From an uncultured Ruminococcus sp. (GTDB lineage Bacteria; Bacillota; Clostridia; Oscillospirales; Acutalibacteraceae), in the NCBI GenBank assembly GCA_902766305.1, contig CACXDE010000029.1, positions 1 to 7,056 of the forward strand: a DNA stretch of 7,056 nucleotides, read 5' to 3'. The position numbers and the translations under genes were made by a program. The notes under the pieces are model-generated. The model saw nothing but the letters and a program-made list of their open reading frames with translations. It ran no database searches and was not told the origin of the DNA. Shown one piece after another: positions 1 to 6,273 of this stretch (position 1 is the stretch's first letter; each line of letters starts with the position of its first letter).

Positions 1-544
1 CAAGCTCTACATTATCTTTTTTTATGCCAAAGCTGTTGTAGCAAAGCTCTGCGCCGTCCCCTACGAGATATACGTTTTCATCATAATATTCAAGTTCTCT
101 TGACAGCTCATCTATTGACAGTGCTCTGTCCGCCGTTATCCTTTCGATAATGCCCTCATCAATACGGAACAGAGCATTATACACCTGCTGACACCGCGCA
201 TCCATAACTGCACATACTATTCCATTCAGATACGGCATACAGTAAGCCATAGATTCAAGCGTGGATACTTTGGCGCATGGTTTATCAAGCGGCATAGACA
301 TTCCTTTGACGGAGGCAACGCCTATCCTGACACCGGTGAATGAACCCGGACCTGCGTTAACGGCAAACAGGTCTATATCTTTGATATCTGTTCCTGTGTT
401 TTCAAGCAGTGAAGATACAACCGGCATAAGAGTCTGGCTGTGAGTTGTTCGTATATTCAGATAGAACTCTCCCAAAAGCTTTCCATCCTCCACAAGAGCC
501 GCTGACACAGGTGAAGCACTGGTATCAATCGCAAGTATCTTCAT
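1..544 (-). CDS. tsaB: tRNA threonylcarbamoyladenosine biosynthesis protein TsaB (C-terminus cut by window edge)
   Basis: TsaB is the inactive ASKHA-fold partner of TsaD. With TsaE they transfer the threonylcarbamoyl group to A37 of ANN-decoding tRNAs (t6A) in the cytoplasm. I translated 181 codons by hand; the frame is open to the left edge, so about 50 residues of the usual 225-240 are missing. The N-terminus reads MKILAIDTSASPVSAAL, the typical ASKHA first strands. THSQTLMP is at residues 34-41, the family signature NAGPGSFTGVRIG at 63-75, and MDARCQQVY at 114-122. The ATG at 542-544 overlaps the tsaE stop (ATGA, 4 bp), which indicates translational coupling. An AGGAG (plus-strand 555-559) inside tsaE lies 10 bases upstream. 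It is the third gene of the fhs-tsaE-tsaB transcript. Identification is firm; only the truncated end is unseen. Confidence 0.96.
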   Translation of the reverse strand, partial: MKILAIDTSASPVSAALVEDGKLLGEFYLNIRTTHSQTLMPVVSSLLENTGTDIKDIDLFAVNAGPGSFTGVRIGVASVKGMSMPLDKPCAKVSTLESMAYCMPYLNGIVCAVMDARCQQVYNALFRIDEGIIERITADRALSIDELSRELEYYDENVYLVGDGAELCYNSFGIKKDNVEL

Positions 545-963
545 ATCTTTTCAGCTCCTTTTATACAAATTTCTCTCTCATTTTCAGAAATTTGCTCTAT
601 TCTTATCTCTATCCGCTTTTCAGGAAGAAAATCCACTATATTTTCGCTCCATTCAATTACCATTACGCCGCCGTCAATATAATCAAAGAACCCTGTAGTA
701 TACAGATCATCCCAGGATGTTACCCTGTACATATCAAAATGATAAACAGTATATTTTCCTCTGTATTCATGAACAAGTGCAAATGTCGGACTTGATACCC
801 CGTCCTCTATTCCAAGACCACAAGCCAGTCCCCTTGTGAAAGCCGTTTTTCCTGCGCCAAGGCCGCCGAACAATGCGATTACTTCTGTACCCTTCAGTGT
901 TTCCGCCAACCGCTGTCCTATCTCCTCAGTTTCCTTTGAATCTGATGTTCTGAAAATCTGCAA
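541..963 (-). CDS. tsaE: tRNA threonylcarbamoyladenosine biosynthesis ATPase TsaE
   Basis: TsaE is the small P-loop ATPase that drives turnover of the TsaB-TsaD complex in t6A synthesis. The 140-residue length is normal. Visible motifs, in order, are the Walker A loop GGLGAGKT at 33-40, SPTF at 58-61 (switch region), HFDMYR at 75-80 (acidic Walker B-like motif of the family) and VIEW at 102-105. The start is an uncommon TTG at 961-963. It is supported by GGAAGAGG (plus-strand 971-978) seven bases upstream and by normal N-terminal length; no ATG or GTG occurs in frame between it and the upstream stop. It lies 37 bp behind fhs with no hairpin between them, and it overlaps tsaB by 4 bp. The family call is firm. 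The TTG start is slightly less certain. Confidence 0.96.
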   Translation of the reverse strand: MQIFRTSDSKETEEIGQRLAETLKGTEVIALFGGLGAGKTAFTRGLACGLGIEDGVSSPTFALVHEYRGKYTVYHFDMYRVTSWDDLYTTGFFDYIDGGVMVIEWSENIVDFLPEKRIEIRIEQISENEREICIKGAEKI

Positions 964-970
964 AAGCCTT

Positions 971-978
971 CCTCTTCC
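971..978 (-). promoter_or_regulatory. Ribosome binding site supporting the TTG start of tsaE
   Basis: The minus-strand reading is GGAAGAGG, seven bases before the TTG codon at 961-963. It lies in the 37-bp gap after fhs. Its spacing fits this start and no other. Confidence 0.7.
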
Positions 979-1000
979 CTTTTTCTGTATTATGATTCTA

Positions 1001-2668
1001 TCAGAACAAACCTGTTATTTTGCCTGATGAATCCACATCTATTTTCTCAGCAGCCGGAGCCTTAGGCAGTCCGGGCATTGTCATAATGTCTCCGGTATAG
1101 ACTACGATAAATCCTGCGCCGTTGGAAAGACGGATATCCCTTACGGTAATATTGAAGCCTTCCGGCCTGCCAAGCACTGCCGGATCATCTGAAAGAGAAT
1201 ACTGGGTCTTAGCTACACATACAGGGAGATTCTTTGTATCCAGCCTTTCAATATCTGCAAGAGCTTTAAGCGCCTGCGAAGTATAATTAACACCGTCTGC
1301 TCTGTATATCTTCTGTGCAACTGCAAGTATCTTATCCTTGATTGAAAGATCATCTTCATATGTCAGATTGAACTGTGACGGCTTTTCAGCAGCTGCGATA
1401 ACCTTTGAAGCAAGATCCTGTCCGCCATTGCTTCCTCTGAGGAACATTTCAGCAACAGCAAAATCAGCGCCGAGCTGAGTACAGTAATCCTCTATGACTT
1501 TAAGCTCTGCCTCCGTATCAGCTGCAAATCGGTTTATTGCAACAACTGCCGGAACGCCGAAATTCTGCATATTCTCTATATGTACACCAAGGTTGACTAT
1601 GCCCTTTTTGAGTGCTTCAATATTCTCGCTGCCAAGCTCTGCACGGGGAACACCGCCGTTATATTTCAAAGCTCTTACAGTTGCAACGATTACTACGGCA
1701 GAGGGACGAAGACCCGACTTTCTGCATTTTATATCAAAGAACTTTTCTGCGCCAAGATCTGAACCAAAGCCTGCTTCTGTAACTACATAGTCAGCAAGCT
1801 TAAGTCCAAGCTTTGTTGCCCTGACAGAGTTGCAGCCGTGCGCTATATTTGCAAACGGACCGCCGTGTACTATAGCCGGTGTTCCTTCCAGAGTCTGTAC
1901 AAGATTTGGCTTGACCGCGTCTTTGAGAAGCGCTGTCATTGCGCCGTTTGCCTTTATATCCTTTGCGTATACCGGCTGACCGTCGGTATTATAGGCAACA
2001 AGAATGTTTCCGAGACGTTCTTTAAGATCATCAATATCTGAAGCAAGGCACAGAATAGCCATTACCTCGCTTGCAACCGTTATTATAAAACCGTCCTCAC
2101 GGGGAACGCCGTTCATTCTTCCGCCAAGACCGGCTACTATATTTCTCAGTTCCCTGTCGTTCATATCAAGACAGTGCTTTATAAGTATACGCTTAACATC
2201 TATTTTTAGTGCATTACCCTGCTGTATATGATTATCAAGCATAGCACAGCAAAGATTATTTGCAGCTGTAATAGCGTGCATATCTCCTGTAAAGTGAAGA
2301 TTTATATCCTCCATGGGTATTACCTGAGAATATCCGCCGCCTGCTGCACCGCCTTTAATACCGAAAACAGGACCTAGTGACGGCTCTCTCAGACAGACAG
2401 CTGTCTTTTTGCCTGCTGCGCTCAGTGAATCGGCAAGACCGACAGAAACCGTTGTTTTTCCTTCTCCTGCCGGAGTAGGGTTTATTGCGGTAACAAGTAT
2501 CAGTTTTCCATCATCTTTGTCTGCCGTTTCCCTTATTAAACTTTCGGAAAGCTTTGCCTTATACTTTCCGTAGTATTCAAGATCATCTTCGGATATGCCA
2601 AGCTTTTTCGCAATCTCGCCCACAGGACGAATATCTGCCTGCTGTGCTATCTCAATATCTGTAAGCAT
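1001..2668 (-). CDS. fhs: Formate-tetrahydrofolate ligase (10-formyl-THF synthetase)
   Basis: This cytoplasmic enzyme makes 10-formyl-tetrahydrofolate from formate, ATP and tetrahydrofolate. It feeds purine synthesis, initiator-tRNA formylation and, in acetogens, the methyl branch of the Wood-Ljungdahl pathway. From the ATG at 2668 the protein is 555 residues, matching the family's usual 555-560. The P-loop TPAGEGKTT is at 65-73. The conserved block beginning [15 protein letters not shown] starts at residue 93 and continues to [21 protein letters not shown] and the C-terminal MPGLPKAP are also present. The frame stays open upstream to another ATG at 2773, but I reject that start. It would add 35 repeat-derived residues, it lies within the spacer of the likely promoter, and GGAGG (plus-strand 2676-2680) sits exactly 7 bases before 2668. 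It is the first gene of the operon with tsaE and tsaB. No other Wood-Ljungdahl gene is in the window, so an acetogenic role is not shown. Confidence 0.97.
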   Translation of the reverse strand: MLTDIEIAQQADIRPVGEIAKKLGISEDDLEYYGKYKAKLSESLIRETADKDDGKLILVTAINPTPAGEGKTTVSVGLADSLSAAGKKTAVCLREPSLGPVFGIKGGAAGGGYSQVIPMEDINLHFTGDMHAITAANNLCCAMLDNHIQQGNALKIDVKRILIKHCLDMNDRELRNIVAGLGGRMNGVPREDGFIITVASEVMAILCLASDIDDLKERLGNILVAYNTDGQPVYAKDIKANGAMTALLKDAVKPNLVQTLEGTPAIVHGGPFANIAHGCNSVRATKLGLKLADYVVTEAGFGSDLGAEKFFDIKCRKSGLRPSAVVIVATVRALKYNGGVPRAELGSENIEALKKGIVNLGVHIENMQNFGVPAVVAINRFAADTEAELKVIEDYCTQLGADFAVAEMFLRGSNGGQDLASKVIAAAEKPSQFNLTYEDDLSIKDKILAVAQKIYRADGVNYTSQALKALADIERLDTKNLPVCVAKTQYSLSDDPAVLGRPEGFNITVRDIRLSNGAGFIVVYTGDIMTMPGLPKAPAAEKIDVDSSGKITGLF

Positions 2669-2675
2669 TTTTATT

Positions 2676-2680
2676 CCTCC
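2676..2680 (-). promoter_or_regulatory. Ribosome binding site that fixes the fhs start
   Basis: A perfect GGAGG on the minus strand lies 7 bases upstream of the ATG at 2668. It decides between this start and the upstream in-frame ATG at 2773. Confidence 0.85.
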
Positions 2681-2690
2681 GCATATTTTA

Positions 2691-2748
2691 GTCAGGAGTG
2701 AGAAGTCAGGAATCAATTTAATTCCACTTTCAACTTTCCACATTCCAC
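2691..2748. repeat. Two blocks of degenerate 7-bp tandem repeats upstream of fhs
   Basis: On the plus strand, GTCAGGA occurs at 2691-2697 and 2705-2711 with the related heptamer GTGAGAA between them. After a 9-base gap, four related heptamers follow in register at 2721-2748: ATTCCAC, TTTCAAC, TTTCCAC, ATTCCAC. The blocks lie in the probable 5' untranslated region of fhs. They account for the odd cysteine- and lysine-rich peptide that an upstream start would give. Their origin is unknown; slipped-strand expansion of a 7-mer is one explanation. Confidence 0.65.
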
Positions 2749-2753
2749 ATTTT

Positions 2754-2782
2754 ATTTTACCACAATTCATCATTTAATACAA
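2754..2782 (-). promoter_or_regulatory. Candidate sigma-A promoter for the fhs-tsaE-tsaB operon
   Basis: On the minus strand there is a -35 box TTGTAT (plus 2777-2782), a 17-base spacer and a -10 box TAAAAT (plus 2754-2759). Transcription would start near 2747 and give a leader of about 80 bases containing the heptamer repeats. It was found by eye from consensus similarity and ideal spacing, and nothing else in the 220-bp gap fits as well. Confidence 0.5.
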
Positions 2783-2837
2783 GAAAAATTTATTCCATAT
2801 AACTGGCCAGAAAAATGAATAATGCTCTGTAACCAAT

Positions 2838-2869
2838 TACAGCCCATCGCATATTCACGATGGGCTGTA
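2838..2869 (-). terminator. Hairpin downstream of the NhaC gene, possible terminator
   Basis: A perfect 12-bp stem (arms 2838-2849 and 2858-2869, containing GCCCATCG and its complement) encloses an 8-base loop. It begins 20 bases past the nhaC stop. On the minus strand the following bases are ATTGGTTA, a poor U-tract, so intrinsic termination may be incomplete. All flanking genes are on the minus strand, so a terminator or 3'-end stabiliser for nhaC is the most natural role. Confidence 0.5.
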
Positions 2870-2888
2870 TACATTTATTGGGAGTTTT

Positions 2889-4691
2889 TTATTTTTTATT
2901 TTTCTTAGACTTACTTTTTTTAGCAGTTCCGCTTGCTTTTTTCAGATTCTGATCAGCTGCTTCTGACTTTTCCGCCTTGACAGCTGTATCAGGCTTTGAC
3001 TTATCTTCCTTTACATCTGACACCGCTGCGGCAGCTAATTTACTTCCCTTATCATCATTGCCGACAACAAGCTTAATTACAAACAGAGTGCCAAGCATAA
3101 GAATTATTGAAACACCAAGTACGACAAATACATTCTGTACAAAACCGGCAAGCAGATATCCAAGTGCTGACACACCTGCAACAGTCAGAGCATATGGCAG
3201 CTGAGTGGAGACATGATTAACATGATCGCACTGTGCGCCTGTTGAAGCCATGATTGTTGTATCGGAAATAGGTGAGCAGTGGTCGCCGCATACAGCACCT
3301 GCAAGACAAGCTGAAATGCAGACAATTACCATTTCCGGAATGCCGTTCTTTGCTGCGTCTGCAAGTACACCGGAGAAAACTCCTGTAACAATTGGAATGA
3401 GTATACCGAATGTTCCCCATGATGTTCCTGTTGCAAAAGAAAGACCGGTTGCAACAACAAAAAGAATAAGTGGAAGTAGTATCTGTACGGCTGTCGCATT
3501 CTCTACAACACCCTTTACAAACTCTGCTGCGCCAAGGGTATTTGTTGTAGATTTAAGCGTCCACGCAAATACAAGGATAAGTATTGCCGGAACCATCTGC
3601 TTGAAACCGCCGACAAGAGATTCCATACATTCACTGAATTTGAGTACGCCGCGACCAATATAATACAAAATAATCAGGATCAACGCTGCAATTGAACCAA
3701 GTGACAGACCGTATGAAGCGTCACAGTTTGCAAATGCGTCTATCATGTTCTCACCGCTGAAAAGTCCTCCTGTATAGAGCATACCAAGTACACAACAGCA
3801 TATGAGAACAATTACGGGTAAAATAAGATCTGTAACCTTACCCTTAGAGGTTGACGGCTTATCATCCTCAGCATAGACGCTGTTTTTTGTTGTGAAGAGA
3901 TCGCCGTTTATAGCATTTACCTCATGTGTACGCATAGGACCGAAATCAACATTTGTTACAGCTATAAAAATAACCATTATCAGTGTAAGCAGCGCATAAA
4001 GATTATAAGGTATAGTGCTGATAAAAAGCTGAATACCGTTGACATCCTTTACAGTACCGCTGACAGCTGCCGCCCATGAGGATATCGGCGCAATTATACA
4101 TACAGGCGCAGCAGTAGCGTCAATAAGATATGCAAGCTTTGATCTTGATATCTTATGCTTATCCGTTACCGGACGCATAACTGAGCCAACCGTCAGACAA
4201 TTGAAATAATCGTCAACAAAAATAAGCACACCCAAAAGGAAAGTAGAAAGGCTTGCACCGACTCTTGATTTAATATGCTTTGATGCCCATTCACCGTATG
4301 CACGGCTGCCGCCTGCCTTGTTCATAAGAACAACTATAGAGCCAAGTACAACAAGGAAGATAAGTATACCCACATTGTATGCGTCTGCGATGTTGGCAAT
4401 AAGACCATCCTGCACAATATACTTCATAACACCCTCAGTGCCTGTTTCAAGAGCAACTGCACCTATAACAGCGCCGGACAATATTCCTATAAACAATGAG
4501 GAATACACTTCCTTTGTAATAAGAGCAAGACCAATTGCAACTATCGGCGGCAGCAGCGACCACATTGAACCGACCGCAGTATCGCCGACCATCATTACTG
4601 CGCTTGTCAGCGGAGTCTGTATACAGCATAAAATTATGTACACAACTACAATACCTGCAAATATCAGATTTTTGACCAGATTTTTCTTCAT
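2889..4691 (-). CDS. nhaC: Na+/H+ antiporter, NhaC family
   Basis: This integral membrane protein is predicted to exchange Na+ for H+; some relatives exchange organic acids, so the substrate is inferred. Its 600 residues are mostly hydrophobic, with roughly a dozen membrane segments. Family motifs are DDYFN at 160-164 followed by LTVGSVMRPVTD, ATGTSWGTFG at 420-429, and GDHCSPISDTT at 469-479. The last 56 residues form a soluble Lys/Ala/Ser-rich tail ending KSKSKKNKK, unusual for the family core. I chose the second ATG (4691) because GAGAGG at 4701-4706 lies 9 bases upstream of it but directly abuts the first ATG (4700), which would add only three residues. It appears monocistronic, with its own promoter candidate and a downstream hairpin. 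Family is confident; the symbol is by family, not proven orthology. Confidence 0.9.
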   Translation of the reverse strand: MKKNLVKNLIFAGIVVVYIILCCIQTPLTSAVMMVGDTAVGSMWSLLPPIVAIGLALITKEVYSSLFIGILSGAVIGAVALETGTEGVMKYIVQDGLIANIADAYNVGILIFLVVLGSIVVLMNKAGGSRAYGEWASKHIKSRVGASLSTFLLGVLIFVDDYFNCLTVGSVMRPVTDKHKISRSKLAYLIDATAAPVCIIAPISSWAAAVSGTVKDVNGIQLFISTIPYNLYALLTLIMVIFIAVTNVDFGPMRTHEVNAINGDLFTTKNSVYAEDDKPSTSKGKVTDLILPVIVLICCCVLGMLYTGGLFSGENMIDAFANCDASYGLSLGSIAALILIILYYIGRGVLKFSECMESLVGGFKQMVPAILILVFAWTLKSTTNTLGAAEFVKGVVENATAVQILLPLILFVVATGLSFATGTSWGTFGILIPIVTGVFSGVLADAAKNGIPEMVIVCISACLAGAVCGDHCSPISDTTIMASTGAQCDHVNHVSTQLPYALTVAGVSALGYLLAGFVQNVFVVLGVSIILMLGTLFVIKLVVGNDDKGSKLAAAAVSDVKEDKSKPDTAVKAEKSEAADQNLKKASGTAKKSKSKKNKK

Positions 4692-4700
4692 TTGTTTCAT

Positions 4701-4706
4701 CCTCTC
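4701..4706 (-). promoter_or_regulatory. Ribosome binding site that selects the second ATG of nhaC
   Basis: The minus-strand reading is GAGAGG. It is 9 bases before the ATG ending at 4691 and 0 bases before the ATG at 4698-4700, so only the inner start has workable spacing. Confidence 0.65.
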
Positions 4707-4756
4707 ATTAATAAAATTTCATTTACCGACTTTATTCGCCAGCAAAACACAAAATA

Positions 4757-4785
4757 ATCTTAGCATATGCGAGAGGATTATTCAA
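4757..4785 (-). promoter_or_regulatory. Candidate sigma-A promoter for nhaC
   Basis: On the minus strand there is a -35 box TTGAAT (plus 4780-4785), a 17-base spacer and a -10 box TAAGAT (plus 4757-4762). The predicted start near 4750 gives a leader of roughly 60 bases. It is a consensus match by eye. A short inverted repeat abuts the -35 box. Confidence 0.5.
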
Positions 4786-4800
4786 TTACATTTCTGTAAT
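4785..4800. promoter_or_regulatory. Inverted repeat abutting the nhaC -35 box, possible operator
   Basis: ATTACA and TGTAAT form a perfect 6-bp inverted repeat separated by TTTC. The first arm shares one base with the -35 box of the nhaC promoter candidate. The position would suit an activator or repressor site. The arms are short and AT-rich, so chance is possible. Confidence 0.3.
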
Positions 4801-4881
4801 GTTGATATTTTTTGTTAATCATAAACAAAAGGCTATATATCCGCCTATCTATCTTGTCGAATCATAAAGACATTAAAATGC

Positions 4882-5115
4882 CTATACGACAACACCCAAA
4901 TATATAACTATCAAAGCAAGCAATGCCAATAATGGAATTGTTACACAGTATCCTATTATTCTGACTGACACAGCTAACCTTGGATTCTCACCTTTTTTTC
5001 CAAGAACGGTACCCACGATAATAGCTCCAACACCAAAAACAAACAATCCGGCAAATACAGAAACTATAATGATGAAAAATACTGCACTTATAAGAAAAAC
5101 TCCTAAAAAAGCCAT
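4882..5115 (-). CDS. Small hydrophobic protein with two predicted membrane segments, function unknown
   Basis: I do not recognise this 77-residue protein. It is almost entirely hydrophobic. One membrane segment spans about residues 4-40 (possibly long or bent, glycine-rich near GLFVFGVGAIIVG). A short polar connector GKKGENPRLAVSVR follows, then a second segment at about 53-77 ending at the C-terminus. The start ATG (5113-5115) has TTGGAG (plus 5124-5129) 8 bases upstream. The upstream regulator-repeat gene ends 22 bp away with no hairpin between, so the two are probably co-transcribed and may work together. The good ribosome site and coherent topology argue for a real gene. No clear terminator follows it. 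Confidence 0.75.
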   Translation of the reverse strand: MAFLGVFLISAVFFIIIVSVFAGLFVFGVGAIIVGTVLGKKGENPRLAVSVRIIGYCVTIPLLALLALIVIYLGVVV

Positions 5116-5137
5116 TTTAACATCTCCAAGTTAATTC

Positions 5138-6049
5138 TCATCCGAAAATACCCGAGCTTATAGAATAAATAATTTCTATAAGCTTAATAAAAATATCCTT
5201 GGCAATAGACAAGAATGACGGAACAATATCGTCAAGTATTCCGTTTATCTCTTTGACCTGTTCAATCGTCAGCAGCTTATTCTCAAGACCGGATTCAAAG
5301 CTGAACAATTCCCCATATGCGTGAGAATGACCCACAGCAACCATTCCTCTTGCAGTATCACCAATAGCAGCATACCTTCCTGCTGCATATGCGCCGATGG
5401 AAAAATCACCGAATGCCGCAGCACCAACAGAAACAATACCAAGGGATATTGCTCCGAATGCTGCAAGACCTATGGATATTGCGCCAAATGCAAACGCTCC
5501 TACAGCAATACAGCCGGAAGCCAACAGACCGATACTGAGCAGACCTAACGGGAAAACACCAACTGATATAAGACCTATTGTAAAAACGCCCCTTGCAAAC
5601 AAGCCTACAGCAAGAATACCTTTTGCCTTTTCCCCAACTGCAATAAGTCCTTCGGCATTTCTACCGATATGGTAAAGCGGCAAATTACCGATAACTATAC
5701 TGCTTTTATGTTCACGTAAAACTGCTTTTTTGATACGTTCGGTTTTACTGCTGAGCTTCTCCTGTTTACCGTCAGGTTCAGCACCGCTGTCACTTGTATC
5801 ATTTTTCTCTCCCTCTGACGCAGAATTATTATTTAATCCGGCTTTATCAGTACAATCATCATTAAGAAGATAATCCATAGAACAGCCAAATATTTTGCCC
5901 ATTTTTATCAGCTTGTCTGTTTCCGGATATGCAAGTCCCGATTCCCATTTGCTTACAGACTGCCTCGAAACCTCTAACATCTGAGCTAACTGCTCCTGTG
6001 TAAGATTTAGTTCTTTTCGTTCCTTTGCTATTTTATCTCCAGTTTTCAT
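5138..6049 (-). CDS. XRE-family DNA-binding protein with a long glycine-every-fifth-residue repeat array
   Basis: Residues 4-62 form an XRE/Cro-type helix-turn-helix: LTQEQLAQML supplies the first helix, VSRQSVSKWESG the recognition helix, and MDYLLN ends the domain. A Ser/Asp/Glu/Lys-rich linker covers about 65-117. From residue 129 to 224 a glycine stands at every fifth position, 20 in a row. After one 6-residue step the pattern continues at 230, 235 and 240. The typical unit is G, two hydrophobic residues, Ser or Ala, then a hydrophobic residue (for example GLISV, GLLSI, GAISL). A C-terminal segment (241-303) has mixed helix-like character and a hydrophobic end. The N-terminus suggests a repressor. 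The array could form a beta-solenoid or a membrane-associated surface; I cannot tell which. The start at 6049 has AGGAG (plus 6056-6060) 6 bases upstream. The small membrane protein gene follows by 22 bp. Confidence 0.88.
   Translation of the reverse strand: MKTGDKIAKERKELNLTQEQLAQMLEVSRQSVSKWESGLAYPETDKLIKMGKIFGCSMDYLLNDDCTDKAGLNNNSASEGEKNDTSDSGAEPDGKQEKLSSKTERIKKAVLREHKSSIVIGNLPLYHIGRNAEGLIAVGEKAKGILAVGLFARGVFTIGLISVGVFPLGLLSIGLLASGCIAVGAFAFGAISIGLAAFGAISLGIVSVGAAAFGDFSIGAYAAGRYAAIGDTARGMVAVGHSHAYGELFSFESGLENKLLTIEQVKEINGILDDIVPSFLSIAKDIFIKLIEIIYSISSGIFG
5330..5665 (-). repeat. 15-bp-periodic coding repeat encoding glycine pentads
   Basis: This DNA encodes residues 129-240 of the XRE-type protein. 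The protein period is 5 residues (15 bp) throughout, except one 6-residue step at 224-230. The units are conserved as a pattern rather than as identical DNA, so the array is old or under structural selection rather than freshly expanded. Confidence 0.85.
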
Positions 6050-6124
6050 ATATGTCTCCTCTCTCGTTTTTAATTTTTATTCTGAAATCTTAATTCAACT
6101 CTGATGATATTTTACAACAATCAT

Positions 6125-6147
6125 ATCAATATGTCTATATAATTGAT
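6125..6147. promoter_or_regulatory. Inverted repeat centred on the -10 box, candidate operator for autoregulation
   Basis: ATCAAT (6125-6130) and ATTGAT (6142-6147) form a perfect 6-bp inverted repeat with an 11-base spacer, centred on position 6136. The candidate -10 hexamer of the downstream XRE gene (6134-6139) sits at that centre. Many XRE repressors bind such symmetric sites over their own promoters, so autoregulation is the natural inference, untested. Confidence 0.4.
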
Positions 6148-6162
6148 GTTTCTTTATGTAAA
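6134..6162 (-). promoter_or_regulatory. Candidate sigma-A promoter for the XRE-repeat gene and small membrane gene
   Basis: On the minus strand there is a -35 box TTTACA (plus 6157-6162), a 17-base spacer and a -10 box TATAGA (plus 6134-6139). The predicted start near 6127 gives a leader of about 78 bases. It lies between the hairpin after the surface-protein gene and the XRE start codon, as expected for a separate transcript. Confidence 0.45.
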
Positions 6163-6211
6163 CTTCAGGTTGCATTTCACTTCATTACGTCAATTGAAAC
6201 TTTCACGACAA

Positions 6212-6253
6212 AATCAGACACCATATGCAGTCATTTACATACAGTGCCTGATT
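6212..6253 (-). terminator. Terminator hairpin after the repetitive surface-protein gene
   Basis: In minus-strand RNA a 16-bp stem forms (arms at plus 6238-6253 and 6212-6227) around a 10-base loop, with three G-U pairs. It is followed by UUGU, the last bases of the stem adding two more U. In plus-strand RNA the same three positions would be A-C mismatches, so the structure favours minus-strand transcripts. It starts 20 bases past the stop codon at 6274-6276. The U-tract is short. Confidence 0.6.
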
Positions 6254-6273
6254 ATTTCAAAATGCTGTTTTAT

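Noticed and set aside
445..795. Plus-strand open frame of 116 codons
   Set aside because: It lies opposite tsaE and tsaB, which carry clear family motifs on the minus strand; its product has no recognisable features.
2691..2748. CRISPR-like array upstream of fhs
   Set aside because: The units are 7 bp and adjacent, with no spacers and no cas genes nearby.
2669..2773. In-frame upstream extension of fhs from an ATG at 2773
   Set aside because: The added residues come from repeat-derived sequence with no family similarity, the ATG lies inside the likely promoter spacer, and GGAGG fits the ATG at 2668, which gives the normal family length.
4698..4700. First ATG of the nhaC frame as the start codon
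   Set aside because: The only ribosome binding site directly abuts it with no spacer. The ATG three codons further in has a 9-base spacing.
4318..4818. Plus-strand open frame of 166 codons
   Set aside because: It is antisense to the motif-rich nhaC gene and runs through its promoter region; this is an open-frame shadow.
4823..4846. Terminator after the small membrane protein gene
   Set aside because: AGGC and GCCT pair around a 9-base loop before a U-rich run on the minus strand, but a 4-bp stem is too weak to call.
5321..5675. Plus-strand frames rich in Pro, Asn and Thr opposite the glycine-pentad array
   Set aside because: Their periodic composition is the mirror of the 15-bp coding repeat on the minus strand, and the minus frame has the HTH domain and ribosome site.
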